Source: Herbihabitans rhizosphaerae (lineage in GTDB: Bacteria > Actinomycetota > Actinomycetes > Mycobacteriales > Pseudonocardiaceae). Taken from it: a stretch of 64,000 bases of DNA. Below the pieces are notes generated by a model that was not told the DNA's origin, searched no databases, and saw nothing but the letters and a program-made list of their open reading frames with translations. Below are positions 1-9,477 of this stretch, in pieces. Location of the stretch: assembly GCF_004216555.1 (NCBI RefSeq), contig NZ_SGWQ01000002.1:1-64000 (forward strand), written 5' to 3'. Position 1 is the stretch's first letter; each line of letters opens with the position of its first letter. The position numbers and the translations under genes were made by a program.

Positions 1-107
1 AACCAGACACCCCAGAATGATACTAACCAGACCACCCATACCAGTCAATTTAACGCGGCGTGTTCAACATTCCATGGAACCAACAAAGCTTAACTCAGTG
101 GTATTGA

Positions 108-326
108 CCAGAATGGACCGACGCACACCACATCATCCACTGGCTCAACGGCGGAATCACCAGCGAAGAAACAATGGCACTACTCTGCCGATACCACCAC
201 ACCGTCATCCACGAACAGGACTGGCGCATCGTCATGCGCGACGGATTCCCGTATTATATTCCACCGCGCTGGGTAGATCCCGACCAGAAACCCATCCGCA
301 ACACCACGCAGGACGTTGTTGCTTGA
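108..326 (+). pseudogene. 3' remnant of a DUF222/HNH endonuclease gene
   Basis: The reading frame from about 120 to the TGA at 324-326 encodes an HNH-type tail: an AHHIIHW motif, a CRYHHT motif and an ending with PPRWVDP. This is the usual C-terminus of actinobacterial DUF222 proteins with an HNH nuclease domain. In-frame stops lie at 105-107 and 91-93. The expected upstream zinc-loop sequence is visible only in another frame, so the piece looks frameshifted and decayed. No start codon or ribosome binding site fits. It may continue to the left of the window. Confidence 0.6.
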
Positions 327-401
327 CGCGCTCGGTTCCGCCATGATCGATTTGAACGTTTCGCCCGATTTTCGTTGCCGTGACAAGGAGTTCGCGTTCG
401 G

Positions 402-1253
402 ATGGTCTTCAAGAAGATGATGCAGAAGTTCGGCGTCGGCGGCCCGTCGGTCGACACCGTGCTGGACGACCCGCATTGTGTCCCGGGCGGCCGGCTGACC
501 GGCGAGGTGCGGCTGGTCGGCGGCGAGGCCGACGCCGCGATCGAGCACATCGCGCTGTCGCTGACGGTCCAGGGCGGTCGCGGCGGCCGGTCGCAACTGG
601 AGCTGCACCGCGTCGTGGTCGCCGAGGCGATGACGCTGGCGGCCAAGGAGCAGCGCGAGATCCGGTTCACCCTCGAGGTGCCGTGGGAGACCCCGGTGAC
701 CGAGGTGTCCGGCCAACAGCTCCCCGGGATGGAGCTGGGCCTGCGCACCGAGTTGTCCATCGCCAAGGCGGTGGACAAGGGCGACCTCGACCCGGTGTTC
801 GTCGCGCCGCTGCCGTCCCAGGACGCGGTACTCGACGCGATCGGCGTGCTGGACTTCCAGTTCAACGGCGCCACCGTCATGCCGGGCAAGCAGACGCCCG
901 TGCAGGCGATGGTGTTCTTCCCGCCGCCGAACCGCCCGGTGCCCGAGGTCATGCTGGTCATGATCGCGGGGGCGGACGGGCTCACGGTGATCATGGAGAC
1001 CACGAACGGCGTGGGCATCGGGCACACCGACGCCGCGCACGACGAGGCCGTCGACTGGCCCGCGAAGATCACCGAATGGCTCGATCAGCTCGCCGCGAAC
1101 CCGCACCTGGCGCACGGGTACGACGACGACGAGTACGGCGGCGGCCGGCGCGGACCGGGCATGGGCGGCATGGTCGCCGGCGCGGCCGGGGGTGTGGTCG
1201 GCGGCATGATGCTCGGCGAGATGCTCGACGGCGACGACGGCGGGTTCTTCTGA
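402..1253 (+). CDS. Spo0M-like sporulation-control protein
   Basis: A 283-residue protein of the Spo0M family (arrestin-like beta fold). The N-terminus (MVFKKMMQKFGVGG), the early GEVRLVGG segment and the acidic Gly/Met-rich tail ending DDGGFF are typical of actinobacterial members. Spo0M was named for a role in Bacillus sporulation control; its function in actinomycetes is poorly defined. AAGGAG lies about 10 bases before the ATG. The gene stands alone, ahead of the glycine riboswitch, and no membrane segment or signal peptide is visible. Confidence 0.85.
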   Translation: MVFKKMMQKFGVGGPSVDTVLDDPHCVPGGRLTGEVRLVGGEADAAIEHIALSLTVQGGRGGRSQLELHRVVVAEAMTLAAKEQREIRFTLEVPWETPVTEVSGQQLPGMELGLRTELSIAKAVDKGDLDPVFVAPLPSQDAVLDAIGVLDFQFNGATVMPGKQTPVQAMVFFPPPNRPVPEVMLVMIAGADGLTVIMETTNGVGIGHTDAAHDEAVDWPAKITEWLDQLAANPHLAHGYDDDEYGGGRRGPGMGGMVAGAAGGVVGGMMLGEMLDGDDGGFF

Positions 1254-1359
1254 TCCCGGCTTGACGAGGCCCCTATCCGGCTGCGGGGAGTGGACGTAGC
1301 CGGTGGGGGCCACGTAGCTTTGGGCACGGACAACCGCATATCGGGCCGGATGAACTGGA

Positions 1360-1562
1360 GCGGGAGAGCCCCCACGCAGAGTCACCTGTGATGGGGCACC
1401 GAAGGAGCAACCTCCCCCGGAATCTCTCAGGTACAGCTACCGCTTCGGTCAGGCCGCTCTGGAAAGCAGGCGCCACGCGCGCCTCACCCACGGTGCAAGT
1501 CGCTCGCGCAGATTCCTGGGCGACGGCGAAGCTCTCAGGTGCCCATGACAGAGAGGGGGAGT
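1360..1562 (+). promoter_or_regulatory. Tandem glycine riboswitch upstream of glyA-sdaA
   Basis: Two glycine-aptamer-like segments lie head to tail. The first is about 1360-1446, with GGGAGAG near its start and AATCTCTCAGG near 1420. The second is about 1457-1562, with CTCTGGAAAGCAGG near its start and GAAGCTCTCAGG near 1530. Both carry the characteristic CTCTCAGG core, and they are separated by a short linker, as in known tandem glycine riboswitches. The glyA ATG follows about 43 bases later, so the element should control serine hydroxymethyltransferase and serine deaminase according to glycine level. Confidence 0.9.
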
Positions 1563-1605
1563 TCCACGCGGGACGACGGCGTCCCGTGGCGACCAAGGAG
1601 CTCCC

Positions 1606-2895
1606 ATGACCACGGCACCACACATCGAATCGACGCTGCACGCGCCACTGTCCACTGTGGACCCAGAGGTGGCCGGCGCGGTGCGCGCCGAGCTCGTGCG
1701 CCAGCAGTCCACGCTGGAGATGATCGCCTCGGAGAACTTCGCGCCGGTGGCCGTGCTCGAGGCGCAGGGCTCCACGCTGACCAACAAGTACGCCGAGGGC
1801 CTGCCCGGACGGCGGTACTACGGCGGCTGCGAGCACGTCGACGTGATCGAGACGCTCGCCCGCGACCGGGTGAAGGCGCTGTTCGGCGCCGAGCACGCCA
1901 ACGTCCAGCCGCACTCCGGCGCGTCGGCCAACGCCGCCGCCATGTTCGCGCTGCTGCAGCCCGGTGACACGATCCTCGGCCTGGACCTGGCGCACGGCGG
2001 GCACCTCACGCACGGCATGCGGATCAACTTCTCCGGCAAGCTCTACAACGTCGTGCCCTACCGCGTGCACGACGAGACCGGCATCGTGGACATGGCCGAG
2101 GTGGAGCGCCTGACGCTGGAGCACCGACCCAAGCTGATCATCGCCGGCTGGTCCGCTTACCCGCGTCAGCTCGACTTCGCCGAGTTCCGCCGGATCGCCG
2201 ACCTCGTCGGGGCGTACCTGATGGTGGACATGGCGCACTTCGCCGGCCTGGTCGCCGCTGGGCTGCACCCGAACCCGGTGCCGCACGCCGACGTGGTCAC
2301 CACGACGACGCACAAGACGCTCGGCGGGCCGCGCGGGGGAGTGATCCTGTGCCGCTCCGAGCTGGCCAAGAAGATCAACTCGGCGGTGTTCCCCGGCCAG
2401 CAGGGCGGTCCGCTGGAGCACGTGATCGCGGCCAAGGCGGTGGCGTTCAAGATCGCCGCCGGCGAGGAGTTCCGCGAGCGGGCCGAGCGCACCGTGGCCG
2501 GCGCCCGCACGCTGGCCGCCCGGCTGGCCGAACAGGACTGCCGCGAGGCGGGCGTGAAGGTGCTCACCGGAGGCACCGACGTGCACCTCGTACTCGTCGA
2601 CCTTGTCGAGTCCACATTGGACGGTCAGCAGGCCGAGGACAGGTTGCATACCATCGGGATCACGGTCAACCGCAACGCCGTACCGAACGACCCTCGCCCG
2701 CCGATGGTCACCTCGGGGCTGCGCATCGGCACCCCGGCGCTGGCCACCCGCGGCTTCCGCGAGGCCGACTTCACGGAGGTCGCCGACGTGATCGCCGAAG
2801 CGCTGATCTCGGACTTCGACGAGCAGGTCCAGCAGCGGCTGAGTGCGCGGGTGAGCCGGCTGGCCGACGAGCACCCGCTCTACCCGGACTTGTGA
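1606..2895 (+). CDS. glyA: Serine hydroxymethyltransferase
   Basis: A 429-residue PLP enzyme that interconverts serine plus tetrahydrofolate with glycine plus methylene-tetrahydrofolate in the cytosol. Family hallmarks include an early ASENF motif, [19 protein letters not shown] and the PLP-lysine segment [14 protein letters not shown], with the lysine near residue 237. Length is normal. The ATG follows AAGGAG and sits just downstream of the tandem glycine riboswitch. sdaA follows after 10 bases, so the two are probably co-transcribed. High glycine would then turn on conversion of glycine to serine and serine breakdown to pyruvate. Confidence 0.97.
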   Translation: MTTAPHIESTLHAPLSTVDPEVAGAVRAELVRQQSTLEMIASENFAPVAVLEAQGSTLTNKYAEGLPGRRYYGGCEHVDVIETLARDRVKALFGAEHANVQPHSGASANAAAMFALLQPGDTILGLDLAHGGHLTHGMRINFSGKLYNVVPYRVHDETGIVDMAEVERLTLEHRPKLIIAGWSAYPRQLDFAEFRRIADLVGAYLMVDMAHFAGLVAAGLHPNPVPHADVVTTTTHKTLGGPRGGVILCRSELAKKINSAVFPGQQGGPLEHVIAAKAVAFKIAAGEEFRERAERTVAGARTLAARLAEQDCREAGVKVLTGGTDVHLVLVDLVESTLDGQQAEDRLHTIGITVNRNAVPNDPRPPMVTSGLRIGTPALATRGFREADFTEVADVIAEALISDFDEQVQQRLSARVSRLADEHPLYPDL

Positions 2896-2905
2896 GGACC
2901 TGACC

Positions 2906-4288
2906 GTGGCGATCAGCGTGTTCGACCTGTTCAGTATCGGCATCGGCCCGTCCAGCTCACACACCGTCGGGCCGATGCGGGCGGCGCGGATGTTCACCGA
3001 CACGTTGGCCGAGCAGGGGCTGCTGGAGCGCACCGCGCACGTGCACGTCGAGCTGTTCGGCTCGCTCGGCGCGACCGGCCACGGGCACGGCAGCGACAAG
3101 GCCGTGCTGCTGGGCCTGGAGGGGGAGCGGCCCGAGGACGTGGACACCGACTCGGTGCCGGTCCGGGTGGCCGCGATCAAGGAGCACAAGCGGCTGCGGC
3201 TGGCCGGCGCGCACGAGATCAACTTCGACGTGGACACCGATCTCGTGATGCACCGGCGCAAGACGCTTCCGTTGCACCCCAACGGAATGACCTATCTCGC
3301 GCGGGACACCCGCGGGAGGTTGCTCGGCGAGCACACGTACTACTCGGTCGGCGGCGGGTTCGTCGTGCGGCCACCGGAGGACGGCTCCGACGAGGGGCCG
3401 ACGATCACCGAGGACACCACGGCGCTGGAGTACCCGTTCCGCACCGGGATGGAACTGCTCGCGCACTGCGCGGAGACCGGGCTCTCGATCGCGGCGATCA
3501 TGCGGCGCAACGAGCTGGCCTGGCGTACCGAGGAGGAGATCAACTCCGGCCTGCTGAACATCTGGCGGGTCATGCGGGCGTGTGTCGCGCGCGGTTGTGA
3601 GACCGACGGTGTGCTGCCCGGTGGGCTGAAGGTTCCCAGACGTGCCAACGCGTTGTACGAGAAACTGTCCACAGAGGACAGTTCGCGGGACCCGCTGTAC
3701 GTGATGGACTGGGTGACCCTGTTCGCGCTCGCGGTCAACGAGGAGAACGCCTCCGGCGGCCGGGTGGTCACCGCTCCGACCAACGGTGCGGCCGGCATCA
3801 TCCCCGCGGTGCTGCACTACTACGAGCGATTCGTGCACGACGCCAGTGACGACGGGGTGGTCGACTTCCTGCTGACCGCCGGCGCGATCGGCGTGATCCT
3901 CAAGGAGACGGGCTCGATCTCCGGCGCGGAGGTCGGCTGCCAGGGTGAGGTCGGCTCGGCGTGCGCGATGGCGGCGGCCGGCCTGGTCGCCGTGCGCGGC
4001 GGCTCGCCGGCGCAGATCGAGAACGCCGCCGAGATCGGGCTGGAGCACCACCTCGGGCTGACCTGCGACCCGGTCGGCGGGCTGGTGCAGATCCCGTGCA
4101 TCGAGCGCAACGCGGTCGGCTCGACCAAGGCCATCCACGCCGCGCGCACCGCCCTGCGCGGCGACGGCACGCACATCGTGAGCCTGGACAAGGCGATCAA
4201 GACGATGCGGGAGACCGGCGCGGACATGCACACCAAGTACAAGGAGACCGCGCGCGGTGGGCTCGCGCTGAACGTCATCGAGTGCTAA
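2906..4288 (+). CDS. sdaA: L-serine ammonia-lyase, iron-sulfur type
   Basis: A 460-residue single-chain L-serine dehydratase that converts serine to pyruvate and ammonia with a [4Fe-4S] cluster. The N-terminus [20 protein letters not shown] is the classic beta-domain signature. The C-terminal domain carries [16 protein letters not shown] and [18 protein letters not shown], which supply the cluster cysteines. The start is GTG, 10 bases after the glyA stop. With glyA and the riboswitch this forms a glycine/serine disposal unit. Confidence 0.96.
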   Translation: MAISVFDLFSIGIGPSSSHTVGPMRAARMFTDTLAEQGLLERTAHVHVELFGSLGATGHGHGSDKAVLLGLEGERPEDVDTDSVPVRVAAIKEHKRLRLAGAHEINFDVDTDLVMHRRKTLPLHPNGMTYLARDTRGRLLGEHTYYSVGGGFVVRPPEDGSDEGPTITEDTTALEYPFRTGMELLAHCAETGLSIAAIMRRNELAWRTEEEINSGLLNIWRVMRACVARGCETDGVLPGGLKVPRRANALYEKLSTEDSSRDPLYVMDWVTLFALAVNEENASGGRVVTAPTNGAAGIIPAVLHYYERFVHDASDDGVVDFLLTAGAIGVILKETGSISGAEVGCQGEVGSACAMAAAGLVAVRGGSPAQIENAAEIGLEHHLGLTCDPVGGLVQIPCIERNAVGSTKAIHAARTALRGDGTHIVSLDKAIKTMRETGADMHTKYKETARGGLALNVIEC

Positions 4289-4372
4289 CAGCGCTGTGAC
4301 CTGGTGTTGTGCGAGATACCCCAGGTTGCCCCTACGGTGGGTAGGCAAGAGTGACCGACGAATGGAGGACAC

Positions 4373-4669
4373 ATGCTTGCCGTGACCCAGGCGGCCGCGG
4401 ACGCGATCACGTCGCTGACGGCCGGAGACGGCGAGGCCGGCAACGGCGGACTACGGTTCAGCGTGCACGAGGAGCACGAGGCCGGGGCGTCGCTGGCGAT
4501 GGAGGTGGCGAACGCTCCGCAGGAGGGTGACGCGGTGGTCACCGCCGAACCCAACGCGAACGTCTACCTCGAGCCCAAGGCGGCGGCCTACCTCGAGGAC
4601 AAGCTCCTCGACGTGCAGCCCGACGACCAGGGCCAGCTGAGCTTTTCCTTGCGGGACAACAAGGTCTAA
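4373..4669 (+). CDS. HesB/IscA-like small protein without cysteines
   Basis: A 98-residue protein with the short beta-rich layout of the HesB/IscA A-type carrier fold: MLAVTQAAADAI at the start, then GLRFSV, and a YLEPKAAAYLEDKLLDV segment. Real A-type carriers hold Fe-S clusters on three cysteines; this protein has none, so it probably does not carry a cluster in that way. Similar cysteine-free proteins are common in actinobacteria, often annotated as HesB or adhesin. A GGAGG sequence precedes the ATG. The stop overlaps by four bases that of the converging membrane protein gene. Confidence 0.75.
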   Translation: MLAVTQAAADAITSLTAGDGEAGNGGLRFSVHEEHEAGASLAMEVANAPQEGDAVVTAEPNANVYLEPKAAAYLEDKLLDVQPDDQGQLSFSLRDNKV

Positions 4670-6531
4670 ACGTCCGGCTCGCCGATGGTCACGCCGGCCA
4701 CGCAGACCGGCGGACCGGGTTGGGCTCTGCTCACGTCGACGCTCTGCGCCGAACCGTCGGCGTGGTCGAGCACCAGGTACAGCTCCTGCAGGCCGGGCTT
4801 GAAGTCGACCTTGGTCGATTGCCCGCCGACGGTGATCGTGCCGGCTCCGGCGCGCGCGGTGTAGTACTCGAGCTTGAGCACCTGGCGGGCGATGATCGGC
4901 CCGTTGAGCTGGATGCCGGTGATCTGCTCGTTGACCGACCAGCCGCAGTCCGGCACCGGCCCGCGCGCGCCGGTGACCGTGTTGGTCAGCGAGGTCAACG
5001 GGCGCGGCGTGCCGTTGTCGTCGAGCAGGTACAGCGCGTCGGTCGGGCGGTTGAACCGCGGCGGGCCGGGCAGCAGACCGATCACGCGTGACGGCCGGGC
5101 GTTGGGCCCGAACCAGGAGATCATCACGTCTTCGGGCACCGACCGGTCGTAGATCACGATGCCCGGATCGTCGATGAGGGCCGCGCGGGCGTTCGCGACG
5201 TACTCGCGCGCGCTGCCGAACCGCAGCGCGGGGGCGAGGCGCAGGAAGCTGCTCATCGCCCCGGCCGCGAGTGCGGCGACCACGGCGGCGACCAGAAGCC
5301 GCGCCGGCAACGGGAGCCCGTGCCGGCGGGGTGGCGCCTGTTCGGACGTCGACGGCCGCAGAAAGGCGATCGCCGCGCACAGGGCGGCGACCGGCACGAT
5401 GTCGGCGACGTACCGGCCGTCGGTGCCGATCACCGGGCCGACCAGGTGCAGGCGTGCCACCGCGACCAGTGCCACACCGACGGCCACGTAGCCGGCGAGC
5501 AGTAACCAAGCGAGCGCGGCCCGTCCCCGCCCGACGACGAGCCCGCCCACGATCAGCCCGACGCTGGCCACGATCGTGACCACCTGCCACGCCGTCGCCG
5601 GTGGCAGCACTCCGGCCGAACCGCCGGCCGCCGGGTGCAGATCGGTGCCGTACAGGCCGGGCAGCAGCGTGTCCAACACCATGCGCTTGACCAGTTCGAG
5701 CCGCCCGCCGATGTCGTTGCCGGCCCGCTGCCCCTCGGTGAGCCCCAGGTAGAGGCCGGCATACGCGCCGATCAGCACGCCGTACCCAAGCCACAGCCGC
5801 CAGTACTGCCGCACCGTCCAGAGCAGCCGCGCACGGCCGTGCGGCGCCAGCGCCGTGGTGATGCCGAACATCAGCACGGGGATCAGCACAGCCTTCTCGT
5901 AAAACGCGAGCCCGACGAGCACCCACACGGCGGCCACGATCGCCTGCCGACGCTCGCCGGTCTGCACATGGCGGGTGTGCGCCAGTAGTGCGCCGACCAT
6001 CGCGAGTAGATACGGGACGAACTGTGCCGCATACGCCCACCAGAGCGTGGTGAACAAGATCAGCGGCGAGAACGTGACCGCCGCGAACGGAACCAGGATC
6101 GCCGGCCGGGCGGTGAACAGCCGGACGAGCAGCCGCCACAGCAAGATTGAGGTGGCCGCCTGCATGATCAGGATCGGCAGGACGGCGGCCGGGTAGCTGA
6201 GCGGCGCGAGCCAGGTCACCACCCAGGCCAGGGCGAACAAGCCTGGAGCGAGGTGCCCGTTGTAATCCTGGAAGAGATAGCCGAAATCGACCGGATTCCC
6301 GCGCTCCGCGAGGAAGGTGATGAGGAAGTCGTCGTGCGCGAAGTACCCCCGCATGGCGGCCCACGCGTGCGCGGCGAACGGGATCGTGCCCACGACGATG
6401 GCGATCGCGGTCAGCGGCGCCATCGGCCGGCTCGTCGTCGAAGCCCGCCGAGGTGGCCGCTCGTGGACCCTAGTCGGGGCGTCGAGGCTCACCCAAGCTC
6501 CTGGAACCGTTTGCGCTGGTACGTCGATCAC
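4666..6531 (-). CDS. Polytopic membrane protein, GT-C glycosyltransferase-like
   Basis: A 621-residue protein with about ten hydrophobic segments spread over residues 40-440 and a hydrophilic, probably extracytoplasmic C-terminal domain of about 180 residues. The HDD motif near residues 66-68, just after the first membrane helix, resembles the catalytic acidic pair in the first loop of GT-C glycosyltransferases that use polyprenyl-phosphate sugars. That assignment is inferred; no closer family was recognised. The start is GTG at 6531; a Met at residue 37 is an alternative. It converges on the HesB-like gene. Confidence 0.7.
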   Translation of the reverse strand: MIDVPAQTVPGAWVSLDAPTRVHERPPRRASTTSRPMAPLTAIAIVVGTIPFAAHAWAAMRGYFAHDDFLITFLAERGNPVDFGYLFQDYNGHLAPGLFALAWVVTWLAPLSYPAAVLPILIMQAATSILLWRLLVRLFTARPAILVPFAAVTFSPLILFTTLWWAYAAQFVPYLLAMVGALLAHTRHVQTGERRQAIVAAVWVLVGLAFYEKAVLIPVLMFGITTALAPHGRARLLWTVRQYWRLWLGYGVLIGAYAGLYLGLTEGQRAGNDIGGRLELVKRMVLDTLLPGLYGTDLHPAAGGSAGVLPPATAWQVVTIVASVGLIVGGLVVGRGRAALAWLLLAGYVAVGVALVAVARLHLVGPVIGTDGRYVADIVPVAALCAAIAFLRPSTSEQAPPRRHGLPLPARLLVAAVVAALAAGAMSSFLRLAPALRFGSAREYVANARAALIDDPGIVIYDRSVPEDVMISWFGPNARPSRVIGLLPGPPRFNRPTDALYLLDDNGTPRPLTSLTNTVTGARGPVPDCGWSVNEQITGIQLNGPIIARQVLKLEYYTARAGAGTITVGGQSTKVDFKPGLQELYLVLDHADGSAQSVDVSRAQPGPPVCVAGVTIGEPDV

Positions 6532-6619
6532 TTGTTCGCGCCGTGCACCTGGGTGTTACACCGGAGCCTCGCCCACCCGCGCACCGCCACCGGCGGATCG
6601 CGTAAAGTTCTCTCCCGTC

Positions 6620-6693
6620 GCCCCCGTAGCCCAATCGGCAGAGGCAACGGATTCAAAACCCGTCCAGTGTGAGTTCGACTCTCACCGGGGGCA
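6620..6693 (+). tRNA. tRNA with CAA anticodon (Leu-like), class I architecture
   Basis: A full cloverleaf can be drawn. Acceptor strands GCCCCCG (6620-6626) and CGGGGGC (6686-6692) pair perfectly and are followed by discriminator A. The D stem is short (GCC/GGC). The anticodon stem is ACGGA/CCCGT with an A-C mismatch at the loop, and the loop TTCAAAA gives anticodon CAA. A five-base variable loop and a perfect T arm (GTGAG TTCGACT CTCAC) follow. CCA is not encoded. CAA would read the leucine codon UUG, yet bacterial tRNA-Leu normally has a long variable arm, which is absent here. Confidence 0.85.
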
Positions 6694-6931
6694 CTTACAG
6701 CATCCGCGCGAACGGTGGCCGGCGACAGGTCAGCCAGAAGGATCCACCTCGGCGGGGTCGACGACGGCGCCTGCGGCCAGCACACCATCGCGAGTCGTCC
6801 ACATAACTGCTCGTGATCAACTGGTGGCCGCACCCGTCTCCACGGTCCTCAGTCGAGACAACACCAAGATCCTGATGTATTCTTTCCTGGTGAGTTACAC
6901 TACCTGACGCGACGATAGTCGAGAGTTTGCG

Positions 6932-7891
6932 ATGGCCGAAAGCGCAGTCCCGAACTCAGGTAAATCGGATGGTCGCCCGACTGCGTTCACATCGAAGCCT
7001 TCGGCAACAATGCCGAAATGGCGCCACCCGGTTCGGCGAATCGGATTCGAGTTCTACCTCAGCTGGCGCTTTCTGCAATCTAATTACCCGCCTGCGGTTC
7101 TCTTTTCGCTGATTCTCACCCTCGGTGCCTGGCATATATCAGACGCGTCGTTCGAACGTCTCCTGCTCGCTCTCGTGACATCGCTGTCGTACAGCTGGCT
7201 TTTCCTCTACGTTCACGAACTGCCGAACCAAATCGTGGGAGCCGCCGAAGACGCCGTCAACAAACCGAACCGGCCGATTCCGTCAGGACTGTGCACGCCA
7301 CAGCAAGCGCAGCGACGGTGGTATCCGGTTGTCGGCATGTATTTGGCAGTGGCGACGTTCCTCGGCGTGCTGCCGTGGGCAATCTGCTGGATTGCCGTGG
7401 TTTACTTGTACCACTACACCGGTTGGCATCGCCACTGGGTGATAAAGGCTCTCGAACCCCCTGCCGGAGCAGCTGTGTTGACAGCTGGATCATGGTCAGC
7501 GGCGACCGGGCAGATCACATCGATCGCCTGGACATGGATACTCGCATACTTCCTGTTCTGGAGCGGCGCCTGCGTCCTGCAGGATCAGCGAGACGTCGCT
7601 GGCGACGAACTCGCCGGTCGCCGAACGCTACCCATGGTCATCGGAGACCGCGCCAGTCGAATCGCCGGTGCCGCATTCCTCGGCGTCCTGCCCGCAACGC
7701 TGGTGGCCCCGATGACAATCTGGGCGCCGAAGACCCTCGCCGTGTTCATACTCGACGTCACGTACACCACGATCTGCTGGCTGCTGGCTTGGCGACTGCT
7801 CAAGCGCCGCGATCGAATTTCGGATGATCTGACCTACCGGGTCTACGCCGCCTTGTCCTGCGCTCTCGCCGCCAGCCCACTCCTACTCTGA
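6932..7891 (+). CDS. UbiA-family prenyltransferase
   Basis: A 319-residue integral membrane protein with about eight or nine hydrophobic helices after a polar N-terminus of about 40 residues. Two acidic motifs fit the UbiA superfamily. The first, around residues 99-116 (NQ, ED, then NKPNRPIPSG), replaces NDxxDxxxD. The second, VLQDQRDVAGDELAGRR, has Asp at 218, 221 and 225. The family transfers prenyl groups from prenyl diphosphates to aromatic or other acceptors in the membrane; the acceptor here is unknown. Base composition is less GC-rich than the flanks, suggesting transfer. A Met at residue 27 is an alternative start. Confidence 0.85.
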   Translation: MAESAVPNSGKSDGRPTAFTSKPSATMPKWRHPVRRIGFEFYLSWRFLQSNYPPAVLFSLILTLGAWHISDASFERLLLALVTSLSYSWLFLYVHELPNQIVGAAEDAVNKPNRPIPSGLCTPQQAQRRWYPVVGMYLAVATFLGVLPWAICWIAVVYLYHYTGWHRHWVIKALEPPAGAAVLTAGSWSAATGQITSIAWTWILAYFLFWSGACVLQDQRDVAGDELAGRRTLPMVIGDRASRIAGAAFLGVLPATLVAPMTIWAPKTLAVFILDVTYTTICWLLAWRLLKRRDRISDDLTYRVYAALSCALAASPLLL

Positions 7892-7989
7892 CTGCGACGG
7901 GTTGGCGCCGGCACAGCCGCTGCAATTCTTATCGCGAACGCTTTGGTGCTCGGTGGCGCACCGAAATTGAGGTCACCCGAACCGCATGG

Positions 7990-8439
7990 TTACCGGCGAA
8001 CGTTCCACAACGGAAGGCCGTGCATCGCGGTGATCACCGCGCGCTCCAGCGCGAGTGCGTTGGCGCGGTCTCCCGTACTGGTCCACCGGACGTACAAGTC
8101 CAGGTGATCAATAGCCGCGCGTGCCCACTGTTTCGCGCTGTGCACTTCGCCGGACTCCAAGAGAGCCAGCCGTTCGCGAACCCATTTTGGGTCGGCCAGC
8201 GCGCGGTTGAACGCGGCTTCGCCGAGTCCGCTTACGGCTGCCTTGCCCGAGGAGTAAATGTAGAGCCGCCCGCGAATGCCCTTGCCTTTGCGTTTGCCGG
8301 CCATTCCGACATACACGATCGGGCCGTCTGATCCGGTGCGTGCCATATAGACACCCGGCGCACGTGTCGCCTCTAAACACGCCTGGTCGAATGGGCACCA
8401 CGCCGACCATTCGGCCATCGCGTCGATGTCAGCGGTCAT
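7990..8439 (-). CDS. GIY-YIG-like nuclease domain protein
   Basis: A 149-residue protein. The segment APGVYMAR followed by IVYVGMAGKRKGKGIRGRL resembles the GIY-YIG motif (here GVY and YVG) and the downstream Arg of this nuclease fold. Whether it cuts DNA cannot be told; many such stand-alone actinobacterial proteins are uncharacterised. It converges on the UbiA gene, with about 100 bases between stops, and borders the integrase debris, consistent with an accessory island. Confidence 0.7.
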   Translation of the reverse strand: MTADIDAMAEWSAWCPFDQACLEATRAPGVYMARTGSDGPIVYVGMAGKRKGKGIRGRLYIYSSGKAAVSGLGEAAFNRALADPKWVRERLALLESGEVHSAKQWARAAIDHLDLYVRWTSTGDRANALALERAVITAMHGLPLWNVRR

Positions 8440-9477
8440 CGGGGAATTCTAGCGTCGTCACGACTTGATCGACTGAGCGCAGCGAGCGCGACGCCAATAT
8501 TGATGTCGGGGAACGGCTCGCTTTCGATCTCCTCGCGCCACGCGGCGAGGACGGTGACCAGCTCACACCACGTGACCACGGCGCATCCCTCTACCTCGAT
8601 TGGACCCGGGCGACGCCTCGATGCCGGTGACGTCGCCCACGTCGAGCCCAGCCAGTTCCCCGGCGCGCGGACCCGTGTACGCCACAAATTCCACCATCAG
8701 CCCGTAAACCGGGTAGGTCTCCGCGATCGTGTGTGCCCCGAGAGAGGGGCATCGCACCGCTGATTGAGCGGTCGAAAGATCAGCGTCTTGTGTTCGTGGG
8801 TAACGGGCTTGTCGATGGCGCCGAGCGAGTGCAGGTCGATGACTACCTCGTTGAACGTTCGTACACCTGTGTGGTGTGCCCCGCGCAGCCGGCACGTTGG
8901 AGTACTTAGCCTCCACCTTGCGTCGGGCCGAACCATCCATCGGGCAATTTGGCGACAGTCGATTTCGCGACGCTGCAGGTACGACTTGATCGCCGACCCC
9001 CTGGGCGCTGTCATGTCCAGGTCGGAGGAGGCCGAATCTCAAGGACCGAGGCGGACGACGCTCAGAATCCGCGGATCGGGTCCCGGCGCAGACGTTCGCA
9101 CAATTGCGTCGGCAGCACACGGTGCTCCCAGAGGATGCGGGCAATATCAGCATGGAGGACCTCGCCCGACGCCCCGGTGGCCGTGCCGCGCAGCTGTTTC
9201 CATGCCCGCACCGTGTCGTGCGCGATGTCCAGCATGAGCTTCGGAGAACCCGCCGATCTCCGGCATCGGCAACGCACCGCAACCCGTCCAACGCGACTAC
9301 AACCTCGCCGTCACCCACTAGCCACGCCGTCGGTGAACCCGCGTCCCGCACACCACACCAGGTGCGCGGGACGCACCCGCTGGAGATACAAGGCCAGCAC
9401 GATGACCACCTGGTGCTGCACGGGCGGTCAGAGTGGGGCGATCATGGCGACCATGACGGGATCGCTGCCGGCAGTGA
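8440..9477. other. About 1 kb of gene debris without an intact gene
   Basis: No frame on either strand gives a convincing full gene. Besides the integrase core at 8563-8730, minus-strand scraps are visible at about 8436-8620 (a CELVTVLAAWREEI segment) and 9062-9250 (a LDIAHDTVRAWKQL segment), whose families I do not recognise. Long open stretches on the plus strand look like shadows of the GC-rich third-position pattern. I read this as the decayed remains of a mobile or accessory region. Confidence 0.5.
8563..8730 (-). pseudogene. Tyrosine recombinase (integrase) remnant
   Basis: This frame carries YPVYGLMVEFVAYTG followed by PRAGELAGLDVGDV, the box I region of phage-type tyrosine recombinases with the catalytic Arg in the TGxRxGEL pattern. 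Sequence beyond DVGDV does not resemble an integrase, and box II (HxLR) and the catalytic tyrosine are not found. The upstream region continues only in other frames. The piece is a decayed integrase core, probably left from an element associated with the nearby tRNA. Confidence 0.65.

Noticed and set aside
17-346. Plus-strand open frame over the first 350 bases
   Set aside because: Its sequence is low-complexity and basic; the HNH signature lies in a different frame, so it is a shadow of the decayed nuclease gene.
1273-3282. Long minus-strand open frame opposite the riboswitch and glyA
   Set aside because: It is antisense to a clear glyA and to the riboswitch and has a biased Arg/Ala composition typical of GC-rich shadows.
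6620-6693. Direct att-site duplication of the tRNA 3' end
   Set aside because: I scanned by eye for the T-arm and acceptor sequence further right and found no second copy, so an exact island boundary cannot be claimed.
6317-6907. Open frames across the tRNA
   Set aside because: They run through the tRNA and the 5' end of the GT-C gene and have no recognisable domains.
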